46,074 nt of DNA, taken from NCBI GenBank assembly GCA_021805735.1, contig JAJZEE010000022.1, positions 1-46,074 on the forward strand, in the 5' to 3' direction. Source of the DNA: Bacillota bacterium (lineage in GTDB: Bacteria > Bacillota > Bacilli > Alicyclobacillales > SLC66). The position numbers and the translations under genes are program-made. The notes beneath the pieces were generated by a model, which was given only the letters and a program-made list of their open reading frames with translations, was not told the DNA's origin and made no database searches. Of the stretch, positions 29,579-36,015 are shown piece by piece. The first letter of the stretch is position 1. Each line of letters begins with the position of its first letter.

Positions 29579-30367
29579 GTGATGGTAGTCTTGACCTTTG
29601 ATTTTGAGTGGTTCCTGGAACAGATTCGCACGGCGACAGGTCTCGACCTCACCCTGTATAAACGCCCTCAGATGGAACGCAGACTGGCTGCCTTATGCGC
29701 GAAGCGAGGATTCCCGTCTTACGCGGCCTACATGCAGGCCGCGCTCGAACGTCCGGAACTCATGGCAGAACTGCTTGATCGGGCCACCATCAATGTTTCC
29801 GAGTTTTATCGCAATCCTAACCGCTGGGAGACACTTAAGACAGACATCCTGCCCAAACTGCTTCAGGATGGAGAGTTGCATGCGTGGAGCGCGGCTTGCA
29901 GCACGGGTGAGGAGCCGTACACGCTGCTTCTGTTGCTCACAGACATCATGTCCGTAGAAAGGGCGCATGTGCTGGCTACTGATATTGACGACCGCGCGCT
30001 GCATAGTGCGCGGTCAGGCGTCTATGCGTCAGACGCGTTGATTCCTGTTCCTGCACTGACGCGGAGCCGATACTTTCATCCCGTTGACGCTCAGCACTGG
30101 AAAATTGACGCCCGCCTGCAAGAGAGAGTCACGTGGACCCGTCACAATCTGCTTTCCGATCCCTGTGACCAAACATTTGATCTGATTGTCTGCCGCAATG
30201 TGCTGATCTATTTCACGGAAGCGGCAAAGAGCACTGTCTTTCGGAAACTTGGCTCGGCGCTGCGGCCTAGGGGAGTGCTGTTTCTGGGAGCAACCGAGCA
30301 GATTCCCAGGCCGGCTACCTATGGTTTTACGCAAATTGCTCCATTTTTCTACCGCCGCGATCGCTAG
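29579..30367 (+). CDS. cheR: Chemotaxis protein methyltransferase CheR
   Basis: A 262-residue SAM-dependent enzyme that methylates glutamates on chemoreceptors. The N-terminal CheR helical domain has LDLTLYKRPQMERRL. The methyltransferase core has WSAACSTGEEPYTL (motif I), LATDIDDRALHSAR and FDLIVCRNVLIYFTEA. GTG 29579 or ATG 29582 can both serve as start. ndk-cheR order matches Bacillus, where aro genes follow; here a flavin reductase follows instead. Confidence 0.93.
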   Translation: MMVVLTFDFEWFLEQIRTATGLDLTLYKRPQMERRLAALCAKRGFPSYAAYMQAALERPELMAELLDRATINVSEFYRNPNRWETLKTDILPKLLQDGELHAWSAACSTGEEPYTLLLLLTDIMSVERAHVLATDIDDRALHSARSGVYASDALIPVPALTRSRYFHPVDAQHWKIDARLQERVTWTRHNLLSDPCDQTFDLIVCRNVLIYFTEAAKSTVFRKLGSALRPRGVLFLGATEQIPRPATYGFTQIAPFFYRRDR

Positions 30368-30385
30368 CGTGTATATTGCACGCGC

Positions 30386-30414
30386 ATGAAACGCGGCTTG
30401 CGGCGCGGTATACT
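30386..30414 (+). promoter_or_regulatory. Candidate promoter for the flavin reductase gene
   Basis: ATGAAA (30386-30391, 4/6) and TATACT (30409-30414, 5/6) with a 17-base spacer, followed by a T-rich start region. Confidence 0.45.
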
Positions 30415-30470
30415 TTTTTCATCGCGCCTCGCGCAGAGCGGGCATAAAAATGGATGAGGTGGCAAGCAGC

Positions 30471-30950
30471 ATGGACAATCCGGTTTCAAGTCAGGATTTT
30501 CGCATGGCTATGGGGTTATTTGCGACAGGAGTCACCGTGGTGACCACCAAAGGCCATGACCATGTTCACGGGATGACCGCCAACGCATTTACATCCGTAT
30601 CGCTCGATCCACCCCTGATTCTGATCTCGATTGACAAACGGGCAGAGTGTCATGGCCTGATTCTCAAGAATCGCAACTTTGCCGTCAATATCTTGCGAGA
30701 GGATCAGGAGAGCGTATCCCGACAGTTTGCGGGCAAGGTGGACAAATCGCTGTTTGACGCGGCGCAGTTTGAGTGGGTCCGGGACACTCCGATGATCACC
30801 CAGTGTCTGTGCAGCATCGGCTGCACTCTCTGGGCGAATTATGATGGCGGCGACCATACGTTATTTGTGGGCAAAGTGCAGTCGCTCCAGGTGCGCGGCG
30901 CCGAGAATCCGCTGCTGTACTTCCGAAGCGGCTATCGCAAACTGGGATAA
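30471..30950 (+). CDS. Flavin reductase-like domain protein
   Basis: A 159-residue member of the HpaC/flavin reductase family. Landmarks are FRMAMGLFATGVTVVTT, GMTANAFTSVSLDPPLILISID, the NFAVNIL segment and a C-terminal PLLYFRSGYRKL. Such proteins use NAD(P)H to reduce FMN or FAD for partner monooxygenases, or bind flavin on their own. No monooxygenase gene is visible nearby, so the partner is unknown. ATG 30471 has GAGGTGG at good spacing. It is the last chromosomal gene before the integrated element. Confidence 0.88.
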   Translation: MDNPVSSQDFRMAMGLFATGVTVVTTKGHDHVHGMTANAFTSVSLDPPLILISIDKRAECHGLILKNRNFAVNILREDQESVSRQFAGKVDKSLFDAAQFEWVRDTPMITQCLCSIGCTLWANYDGGDHTLFVGKVQSLQVRGAENPLLYFRSGYRKLG

Positions 30951-30951
30951 T

Positions 30952-30996
30952 AACAAAAGGATCCAGCGCACAAAGGGCGCTGGATCCTTTTGTTTT
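30952..30996 (+). terminator. Strong terminator before the integration site
   Basis: A perfect 18-bp stem pairs 30952-30969 with 30977-30994 around a 7-base loop and ends in a TTTT run. Both strands carry A/T-rich flanks, so it may work in both directions. Confidence 0.9.
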
Positions 30997-31014
30997 ACAC
31001 GGGATTTCGAACTT

Positions 31015-31061
31015 TGGAGCGGATGACGGGATTCGAACCCGCAACTTTCAGCTTGGGAAGC
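31015..31061 (-). pseudogene. 3' half of tRNA-Gly(CCC): attachment-site remnant
   Basis: Read on the minus strand this contains the anticodon loop TTCCCAA (anticodon CCC), the 3' anticodon strand GCTGA, a full T arm (GCGGGTTCGAATCCCGT), the acceptor strand CATCCGC, discriminator T and CCA. The 5' anticodon strand is broken (TACGC where TCAGC is expected) and no D arm or 5' acceptor strand follows. This is the duplicated att core left when an element integrates into a tRNA 3' end. Confidence 0.8.
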
Positions 31062-31126
31062 GTACTATTTGGCCTTTAACTAGGTGAAACAGATTTATTT
31101 CAATCTATAAAATGCAGTATAAACGC

Positions 31127-31154
31127 TTGATATACAAGGATTTCATGCTACACT
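31127..31154 (+). promoter_or_regulatory. Promoter of the first element operon
   Basis: TTGATA (31127-31132) and TACACT (31149-31154) with a 16-base spacer and TG one base before the -10. The last -10 base is the first base of an SOS-box match. Confidence 0.65.
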
Positions 31155-31167
31155 AAACGTATGTTCG
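31154..31167 (-). promoter_or_regulatory. LexA/DinR SOS box
   Basis: Read on the minus strand, CGAACATACGTTTA matches the Bacillota consensus CGAACRNRYGTTYC at 13 of 14 positions. It overlaps the end of the -10 and the expected transcription start, an ideal position for repression. It implies that DNA damage induces the first element operon. Confidence 0.7.
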
Positions 31168-31198
31168 TTAAATGAGATGAAGGTCATAAACTGAGGAA

Positions 31199-31218
31199 AC
31201 TAGATCATCACTAGATCA
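31199..31218 (+). repeat. Two 9-bp direct repeats before the first element gene
   Basis: ACTAGATCA occurs at 31199-31207 and again at 31210-31218, an 11-base period (one helical turn). It lies between the SOS promoter and the gene start. It may be a second operator. Confidence 0.35.
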
Positions 31219-31254
31219 ACGGTATACTTAATCCGCTGGAAACGAGGTGCATAC

Positions 31255-32757
31255 TTGGAGATCACGGTATATCCTTACACACTGGTCGAAACTCGCTTGC
31301 CGCTTATCACTTATAGGAAGTCTCGTTGCCATCGGCACAACAACGAACTGGCCACGCAGATGGATACAGACAGATTCAAGCCGCGTGTTCTCGGAACACT
31401 CCCAACTGGATCCGAGATGTTCATGGACGGTGGAGAGTTCAGACCCCATGCCACGGTGGAGAACTTGGCCGTCATCTATGCACTGGATATGCCGCCCGCC
31501 GTGCGCTCTTTTGCCGCAGACCGTACGGGTCGAAGTTTCTTGTTATCGTTCGATCCCTTCCATCTTCTCGCTACGTGGGCATTAGGTGGATTAAGGCGCC
31601 AGTGTGACGTTGACGAAGTGCTGAACGCCTTTCGCGAGTTGAAGTTGTCGGGTGGTCTATACGTGACGTCGACGGACAGGGAGAAAATCAAGAGCTTTGT
31701 GGCTGAATATGGCTTATTCGTTCCCTTCACTCCGCCTGGTTCGCCCCCAAGTACGATCTGGAACGTATGTCACAGGATGCAGATGTATTCCAGCGGCTAC
31801 CCGAACTACGAATACGCCAGGTCTGAACTGGGTTTCTACGATTTGTTCGCGCAGTGGCAAACAACCGAAACGGACATTGAGAAGGCCGGCAAACAAGGAC
31901 CTGTCAGTGAATCTCAGGTGGAAGCGCTCGGTCTTATGAGGCGGGCATGTATGCAGGTTGGCCAAACGGTTTCGGCGGGTGGCAAGTCCACTCGGCTCGA
32001 ACGTGTTCAAGTTCCGCTTGTGCGCGCGGAAGGAGCGGCGGCATTGGTGGAAAAGTTGGAGTTGGATTTGAATTCGCAGAACAAGACGTTTCGCGATGAA
32101 GTGCTGATGACGGCCCTGCAGGAGTACGGCAAGGTCGCGATACACGGCGAGTTAGACCGTTTGAAGAACGAATTACCAACTGTCGGCGAATACGGGTTAC
32201 GAGGAATCGTGCGGGAAGATGAAACGATCACAAAGAAATTGGAGCGGTTGGACGAAATGACTGCCCGCGACGTAACCGAAGAAGAACGCAACGCCTTTTT
32301 ATCGGTGATGAAAAAGGCGGGACTCGACGGGCGGTCAATGTCGCAAGAAATTCGCTACCTGCTTACGCCGCAGTCTGACACCGAATCATTTAGACACGGG
32401 AAATATGGCGACAATACGGCACGGCAGGCGTACACGAACGAACGACGTCGTGATGAAATTCGGAAGGAAATAGAGCGATATGAATACATCGAAACCATGG
32501 TCGGGAGCGCATTGCAGGTTCTTTGGGAGCGAGAACCGCATGAAGCTGAATTGTTGCAGAGGAGACACGTAAAAGGTGAATTGGAGATTGATACAATCCT
32601 GGGGATGAAGCTCGGTAAAGACCAGTACAACAAGACACCGTATAACAATCTCCGGCGCAAGGCGCTTGATCATCTCAACGAACTCTGCCCGGCTGATTCA
32701 ATCTATCCTTACTTGCGCGAGATCGTGAAAAAGCGTGGAACAAAGGCCGGAGCGTGA
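31255..32757 (+). CDS. Unknown 500-residue element protein with C-terminal HTH-like region
   Basis: This 500-residue protein opens the element and I do not recognise its family. The middle is charged and helical. The last 80 residues (HEAELLQRRHVKGELEIDTIL, then YNKTPYNNLRRKALDHL) resemble the region-4-like helix-turn-helix of ArpU-type phage regulators and sigma factors. No tyrosine- or serine-recombinase motif is present, so it is not the integrase. TTG 31255 has GAGGTG five bases upstream; a downstream ATG at 31360 lacks a good site. It is directly under the SOS-box promoter and may be a damage-responsive regulator or replication factor. Confidence 0.75.
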   Translation: MEITVYPYTLVETRLPLITYRKSRCHRHNNELATQMDTDRFKPRVLGTLPTGSEMFMDGGEFRPHATVENLAVIYALDMPPAVRSFAADRTGRSFLLSFDPFHLLATWALGGLRRQCDVDEVLNAFRELKLSGGLYVTSTDREKIKSFVAEYGLFVPFTPPGSPPSTIWNVCHRMQMYSSGYPNYEYARSELGFYDLFAQWQTTETDIEKAGKQGPVSESQVEALGLMRRACMQVGQTVSAGGKSTRLERVQVPLVRAEGAAALVEKLELDLNSQNKTFRDEVLMTALQEYGKVAIHGELDRLKNELPTVGEYGLRGIVREDETITKKLERLDEMTARDVTEEERNAFLSVMKKAGLDGRSMSQEIRYLLTPQSDTESFRHGKYGDNTARQAYTNERRRDEIRKEIERYEYIETMVGSALQVLWEREPHEAELLQRRHVKGELEIDTILGMKLGKDQYNKTPYNNLRRKALDHLNELCPADSIYPYLREIVKKRGTKAGA

Positions 32758-32777
32758 GAACCACTTAATAAGCACTT

Positions 32778-32806
32778 TTAATGCCGTGCAGACGTGTTAA
32801 TATGAT
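32778..32806 (+). promoter_or_regulatory. Weak promoter ahead of the replication genes
   Basis: TATGAT (32801-32806, 5/6) has TTAATG 17 bases upstream. A hairpin terminator lies only about 15 bases downstream of it, which would make a very short leader. Confidence 0.35.
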
Positions 32807-32821
32807 ATTGTGGACGAAATG

Positions 32822-32852
32822 AGGCACGGGCGGTTAAAGCCTGTGCCTTTTT
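32822..32852 (+). terminator. Terminator or attenuator before the HTH gene
   Basis: AGGCACGGGC (32822-32831) pairs with GCCTGTGCCT (32839-32848, one G-T pair), with a T5 run spanning the stem end and tail. It is enclosed by an outer stem, ATTGTGG (32807-32813) with CCACAAT (32860-32866). It ends the 500-residue protein gene or attenuates the following operon. Confidence 0.75.
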
Positions 32853-32884
32853 GCGTCCCCCACAATTAAAAGGGAGGAACGACA

Positions 32885-33091
32885 ATGAATCAAGACACAA
32901 CCGCCACACTTCGCCCCCGCGTTAGCGCAAAGCGAATCGCCGAAATGTACGACATGTCCGAGGCTGCCATCCAGCGCTATGCGCGACTGGGTCAAATTCC
33001 GTGCGTGCGTATCGGCAAGCTTGTCCGTTTCGACCCTGTTGAGGTTGAAGCTGCGTTGGTCGGGCAGGCGGATTCTCTCGAAGTCATGTAG
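32885..33091 (+). CDS. Small helix-turn-helix protein (excisionase/MerR-like)
   Basis: A 68-residue protein. The segment VSAKRIAEMYDMSEAAIQRY with ARLGQIPCVRIGKLVRFDPVEVEAAL is the winged-helix HTH_17/excisionase pattern found in AlpA and Xis proteins, where the recognition helix is followed by a wing with VRIG-KLVRF. It could be an excisionase, a regulator of the replication genes, or an origin-binding protein. ATG 32885 has AGGGAGG upstream. A terminator/attenuator precedes it and paired hairpins follow it. Confidence 0.8.
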   Translation: MNQDTTATLRPRVSAKRIAEMYDMSEAAIQRYARLGQIPCVRIGKLVRFDPVEVEAALVGQADSLEVM

Positions 33092-33117
33092 TGGTATGAC
33101 GTCAAATCGCATACCAC
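33091..33117 (+). repeat. Hairpin directly after the HTH gene
   Basis: GTGGTATG (33091-33098) pairs with CATACCAC (33110-33117), with an inner CG/CG pair and one bulged A. It begins at the HTH stop codon. Confidence 0.5.
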
Positions 33118-33123
33118 CAACAA

Positions 33124-33163
33124 GGCGCTCCAAGCGACGAATCCAGGTCGCACTGTGAGCGCC
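33124..33163 (+). repeat. Nested hairpin before the primase-polymerase gene
   Basis: GGCGCTC (33124-33130) pairs with GAGCGCC (33157-33163), enclosing GCGAC/GTCGC (33134-33138 with 33147-33151). A T-rich TATTTGTTT follows. It may be an attenuator, or part of a replication origin together with the previous hairpin. Confidence 0.5.
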
Positions 33164-33193
33164 TATTTGTTTGCTCAGAAAGGAGCGAGTTCA

Positions 33194-34117
33194 ATGGATA
33201 ACAAAGAAGCCGCCTCGGCGGGGGCGGCTCGATCCGAAAACTTCACTGCTTCCATTGTACCACACTTCAAACGCGAAATCGACAAAAGTGTTTACGCGGT
33301 TACCGTCAAACGCGGCTGGCCCGTAATGCTGCAATGGGGCGTAACGGATGGCATATGTGCCTGTCCCAAAGGTGCCGATTGTGCGCATCCGGGCAAACAC
33401 ACTCACGGCGAGTCTTGGATTGCGGTCACGTATGCGGGTGACGAATTGGGATACAGTGAATGGCTCAAATTTACAAGTTCTATCCCGGACCCGAACTATG
33501 GCCTGCGACTCGATTTGTCCGGCAACTGTGTCGTGGACCTTGATCGGCACCATGATGGTCAAGACGGAATTGCCCGTTGGACAGAAATGACGGTGGGGCA
33601 TCAAGTGGACGCGACATTTACAGTCGAGAGCGGCGGCGGTGGACTTCAGTTTCATTACGAGTGCCCAGATTGGCTGACGCAGCGTGCGGACCTTAGCGAT
33701 GGAGTCGAACTGCTCACGAAGACCGTGACTGGCCCCGGCAGCATGCACGCAAGCGGCAGACGTTATCGCGTGCTTGACCCTTCCCCGGTGGTTCCCATGC
33801 CGGGCTGGATGCAGGATGAGCTACGGCGGCGCATCGGCACGCAGCGCAGAGCCGATGATGGCAGGCCCGTGCGGATGGCGGACGGCGACCCACGACTGGA
33901 ACAGTTGCGCACCTGGTCAGAAGCTGGACTGTCCGATGAGCGCAATCGCGCGGCGGTGGCGCTGTACGGGATGCTCATTGCACACGGCGTCGACGTATAC
34001 GTTGCACGCCAATTCATGAGTCATTGGAATGCAGACAACGCCACTCCCCTACCACAACGAATTCTACGCGACGTCTTGACCTCTGTTTTGCGGATGGAGG
34101 CCCGAAAAAGTGGCTGA
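33194..34117 (+). CDS. Bifunctional DNA primase/polymerase (Prim-Pol)
   Basis: A 307-residue protein with an N-terminal archaeo-eukaryotic-type Prim-Pol domain. The family features are a cysteine cluster with GKH (CACPKGADCAHPGKH), the metal-binding VDLDRHHDGQDG and the glycine-rich SGGGGLQFHY. It would make primers and possibly extend them during element replication. ATG 33194 with AAAGGAGCGAG upstream is preferred over an in-frame GTG at 33155. The coding sequence just after the start folds into a 7-bp hairpin. It overlaps the next gene by eight bases. Confidence 0.85.
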   Translation: MDNKEAASAGAARSENFTASIVPHFKREIDKSVYAVTVKRGWPVMLQWGVTDGICACPKGADCAHPGKHTHGESWIAVTYAGDELGYSEWLKFTSSIPDPNYGLRLDLSGNCVVDLDRHHDGQDGIARWTEMTVGHQVDATFTVESGGGGLQFHYECPDWLTQRADLSDGVELLTKTVTGPGSMHASGRRYRVLDPSPVVPMPGWMQDELRRRIGTQRRADDGRPVRMADGDPRLEQLRTWSEAGLSDERNRAAVALYGMLIAHGVDVYVARQFMSHWNADNATPLPQRILRDVLTSVLRMEARKSG

Positions 34118-35459
34118 CCTGACGCCGGAAGAACAAGTGTTCGCCAGAAAAATGGCGAAGAAGACTGCAAAGGTGAAAGACGCCATGCGAGAGGCAGACA
34201 TTTCACCGCCTGCTGCCACGCTCAAAATAAAGAATCTGGGCGACGTCGAACCGGCCCGTGTTTCTTGGATGTGGTACCCCCGCATCCCGTACGGATACAT
34301 CACACTCGTAGACGGCGACCCCGGCGTGGGGAAATCGTGGCTGACCCTTGCACTGGCCGCCGCCGTTAGTAATGGCTTGACGCTGCCTGGACAAGAGGTA
34401 AGCCCAGTGGTGGGCGACGTGTTGCTAATCGGGGCTGAAGACGGAATAGCCGAGACGATAGTTCCACGTTTGATCGCAGTCGGGGCTGATCGGAGCCGTG
34501 TCGATATCATTGAAGCTGTGACAGAATACGACGGCGAGCGCGTGGTAGACCTGTCTCGGCATCTTCCAGAGATCGAGGCGGCTTTTTCGAAGAAGCAATA
34601 TAAAATGCTGATCATCGACCCCATTCAGGCGCATCTCGGATCTGGCACCGACATGCACCGCGCCAACGAAACACGAGCCGTTCTTGCACCACTTGCACAA
34701 CTCGCCAGTCGCCAAAAGTGCGCGGTCCTTCTGGTCCGTCACATGCGGAAATCATCGGGTGACAACTTGATGTACCGGGGTCTCGGTAGTATTGACATTG
34801 CCGGAGCATCCAGATCGATTCTGATGGTTGGCGAGGACCCGGATAACCCCAATCGTCGCGGTGTTGTGCATGTCAAGGCATCGATGGCAGCGAAGGCTCC
34901 CCCCATCGCTTATACACTAACCGACGGCAAATTCGCGTGGGATGGGGAAGCACCGGAACTCGCCGGTAATCGAATGTTCAGCGGCCAACCGGACGAAGAG
35001 GATAGCGCGGTCGATGTGGCTACAAAGTTCCTCCGTGACACGCTGGAGGGCAGAGAATTAAGCGCAACTTTCGTCTATGAGAACGCCGCCGCTTCCGGCA
35101 TCAAACGTCGAACGCTCGAACGAGCCAAAAAGGACTTAGCGGTACGCAGTGAGAAACGTGGCAAGGAGTGGTACTGGAAACTGCCGTCGCCCACATTGAC
35201 GGAATCAACACCGCCAGCCCCTATAGGGGGAAACGTTGGCGATGTTGCGATGTTCCCTGAAAACCCTGTAACAGCACGGCTAGACGGACTTTCTGGAGAA
35301 GAAAAGAACATCGTCATTGGCGATCTTCCCGAAGAGGCTGAAAACCCAGTAGTGGCGCGGCTTGACGGTCAAGATCGCAACATCGCCAAGCAAAAACGTG
35401 ACGATGATAACGCGGTCGCAAAATTGGAAATTACAAAAGCCGAATTGGAGGCTTATTGA
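34110..35459 (+). CDS. RepA-like hexameric helicase ATPase (AAA_25)
   Basis: A 449-residue RecA-fold protein. Walker A is GDPGVGKSWLTLA and Walker B is MLIIDPIQAHLG. The AAA_25/RepA family region HMRKSSGDNLMYRGLGSIDIAGASRSILMV follows. A C-terminal helical and charged tail (from about residue 300) looks like a winged-helix domain plus linker. It is probably the replicative helicase or its loader, acting with the Prim-Pol encoded just upstream. The GTG start overlaps the Prim-Pol stop. Confidence 0.85.
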   Translation: MADLTPEEQVFARKMAKKTAKVKDAMREADISPPAATLKIKNLGDVEPARVSWMWYPRIPYGYITLVDGDPGVGKSWLTLALAAAVSNGLTLPGQEVSPVVGDVLLIGAEDGIAETIVPRLIAVGADRSRVDIIEAVTEYDGERVVDLSRHLPEIEAAFSKKQYKMLIIDPIQAHLGSGTDMHRANETRAVLAPLAQLASRQKCAVLLVRHMRKSSGDNLMYRGLGSIDIAGASRSILMVGEDPDNPNRRGVVHVKASMAAKAPPIAYTLTDGKFAWDGEAPELAGNRMFSGQPDEEDSAVDVATKFLRDTLEGRELSATFVYENAAASGIKRRTLERAKKDLAVRSEKRGKEWYWKLPSPTLTESTPPAPIGGNVGDVAMFPENPVTARLDGLSGEEKNIVIGDLPEEAENPVVARLDGQDRNIAKQKRDDDNAVAKLEITKAELEAY

Positions 35460-35461
35460 CG

Positions 35462-35872
35462 ATGAATCCTGCGCAGATCGTGGATACGTTTCGTACACTA
35501 GGCGCGTCGATGTGGTTGGACAATGGACGAATCATGGTCCGTCCAAGTCCGCATCTCACGGATGTACATCGAACTGCATTGCGCGAGAATCGAGACGCAG
35601 TTGCCGCCTACCTAGCAGTGTCTTTCACGCTCACGGAAGACGGCTTGCCTATTACCATATCGGGTGAGAAGTCAGACGCACTCGCCCACTACGACGAAGC
35701 CGTCTTACAGACCGCGAGACTGCCGCGCGACACGGTTCATACGGTCACACTGGCAGATGCTACGGGCAAGTTGTTGCGACTGGCCCACTTCCCGCCATGC
35801 GAGGAGGTGATGCTGCATGCGCAGACGGACGAGGACCGGGGTGCCCTACATCGAGCAAGCGCGACGGGATGA
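35462..35872 (+). CDS. TubC_N-like docking-domain protein
   Basis: A 136-residue protein. Its N-terminal 50 residues (IVDTFRTLGASMWLDNGRIM, then RTALRENRDAVAAYLA) fit the TubC N-terminal docking-domain fold, a small alpha-beta module known from NRPS/PKS subunits but also found in plasmid and phage replication loci. The rest is unassigned. The ATG at 35462 follows GGAGG. The end overlaps the next small gene out of frame by 56 bases. It may link replication proteins, but that is inferred. Confidence 0.7.
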   Translation: MNPAQIVDTFRTLGASMWLDNGRIMVRPSPHLTDVHRTALRENRDAVAAYLAVSFTLTEDGLPITISGEKSDALAHYDEAVLQTARLPRDTVHTVTLADATGKLLRLAHFPPCEEVMLHAQTDEDRGALHRASATG

Positions 35873-36014
35873 TACGCATATGGATGTGCTGTGGAAACGG
35901 CTGTATCCGTGTGGATGGACGAGCATCAAAACGATGGCCCGGGGTGTGTCGGACCGCGAAGCAGAGCGGCAAGCGCGGGAAATCGCAGAGTTTTACGAGA
36001 CAAGGAGACGATGA
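35817..36014 (+). CDS. Small basic protein of unknown function
   Basis: A 65-residue Arg-rich protein, not recognised. It has an excellent GAGGAGGTG at 35801-35809, eight bases before its ATG, although it starts inside the previous gene. The C-terminal part (DREAERQAREIAEFYETRRR) should be a helix. It ends one base before the helicase start, so the three genes are tightly coupled. Confidence 0.65.
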   Translation: MRRRTRTGVPYIEQARRDDTHMDVLWKRLYPCGWTSIKTMARGVSDREAERQAREIAEFYETRRR

Positions 36015-36015
36015 A

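Noticed and set aside
31015-31090. Functional complete tRNA-Gly
   Set aside because: The 5' acceptor strand, D arm and part of the anticodon stem are missing, so it is only a 3' fragment.
31255-32757. Integrase for the element
   Set aside because: Position next to the attachment site suggested it, but no R-H-x-x-R ... Y or serine-recombinase motif is present.
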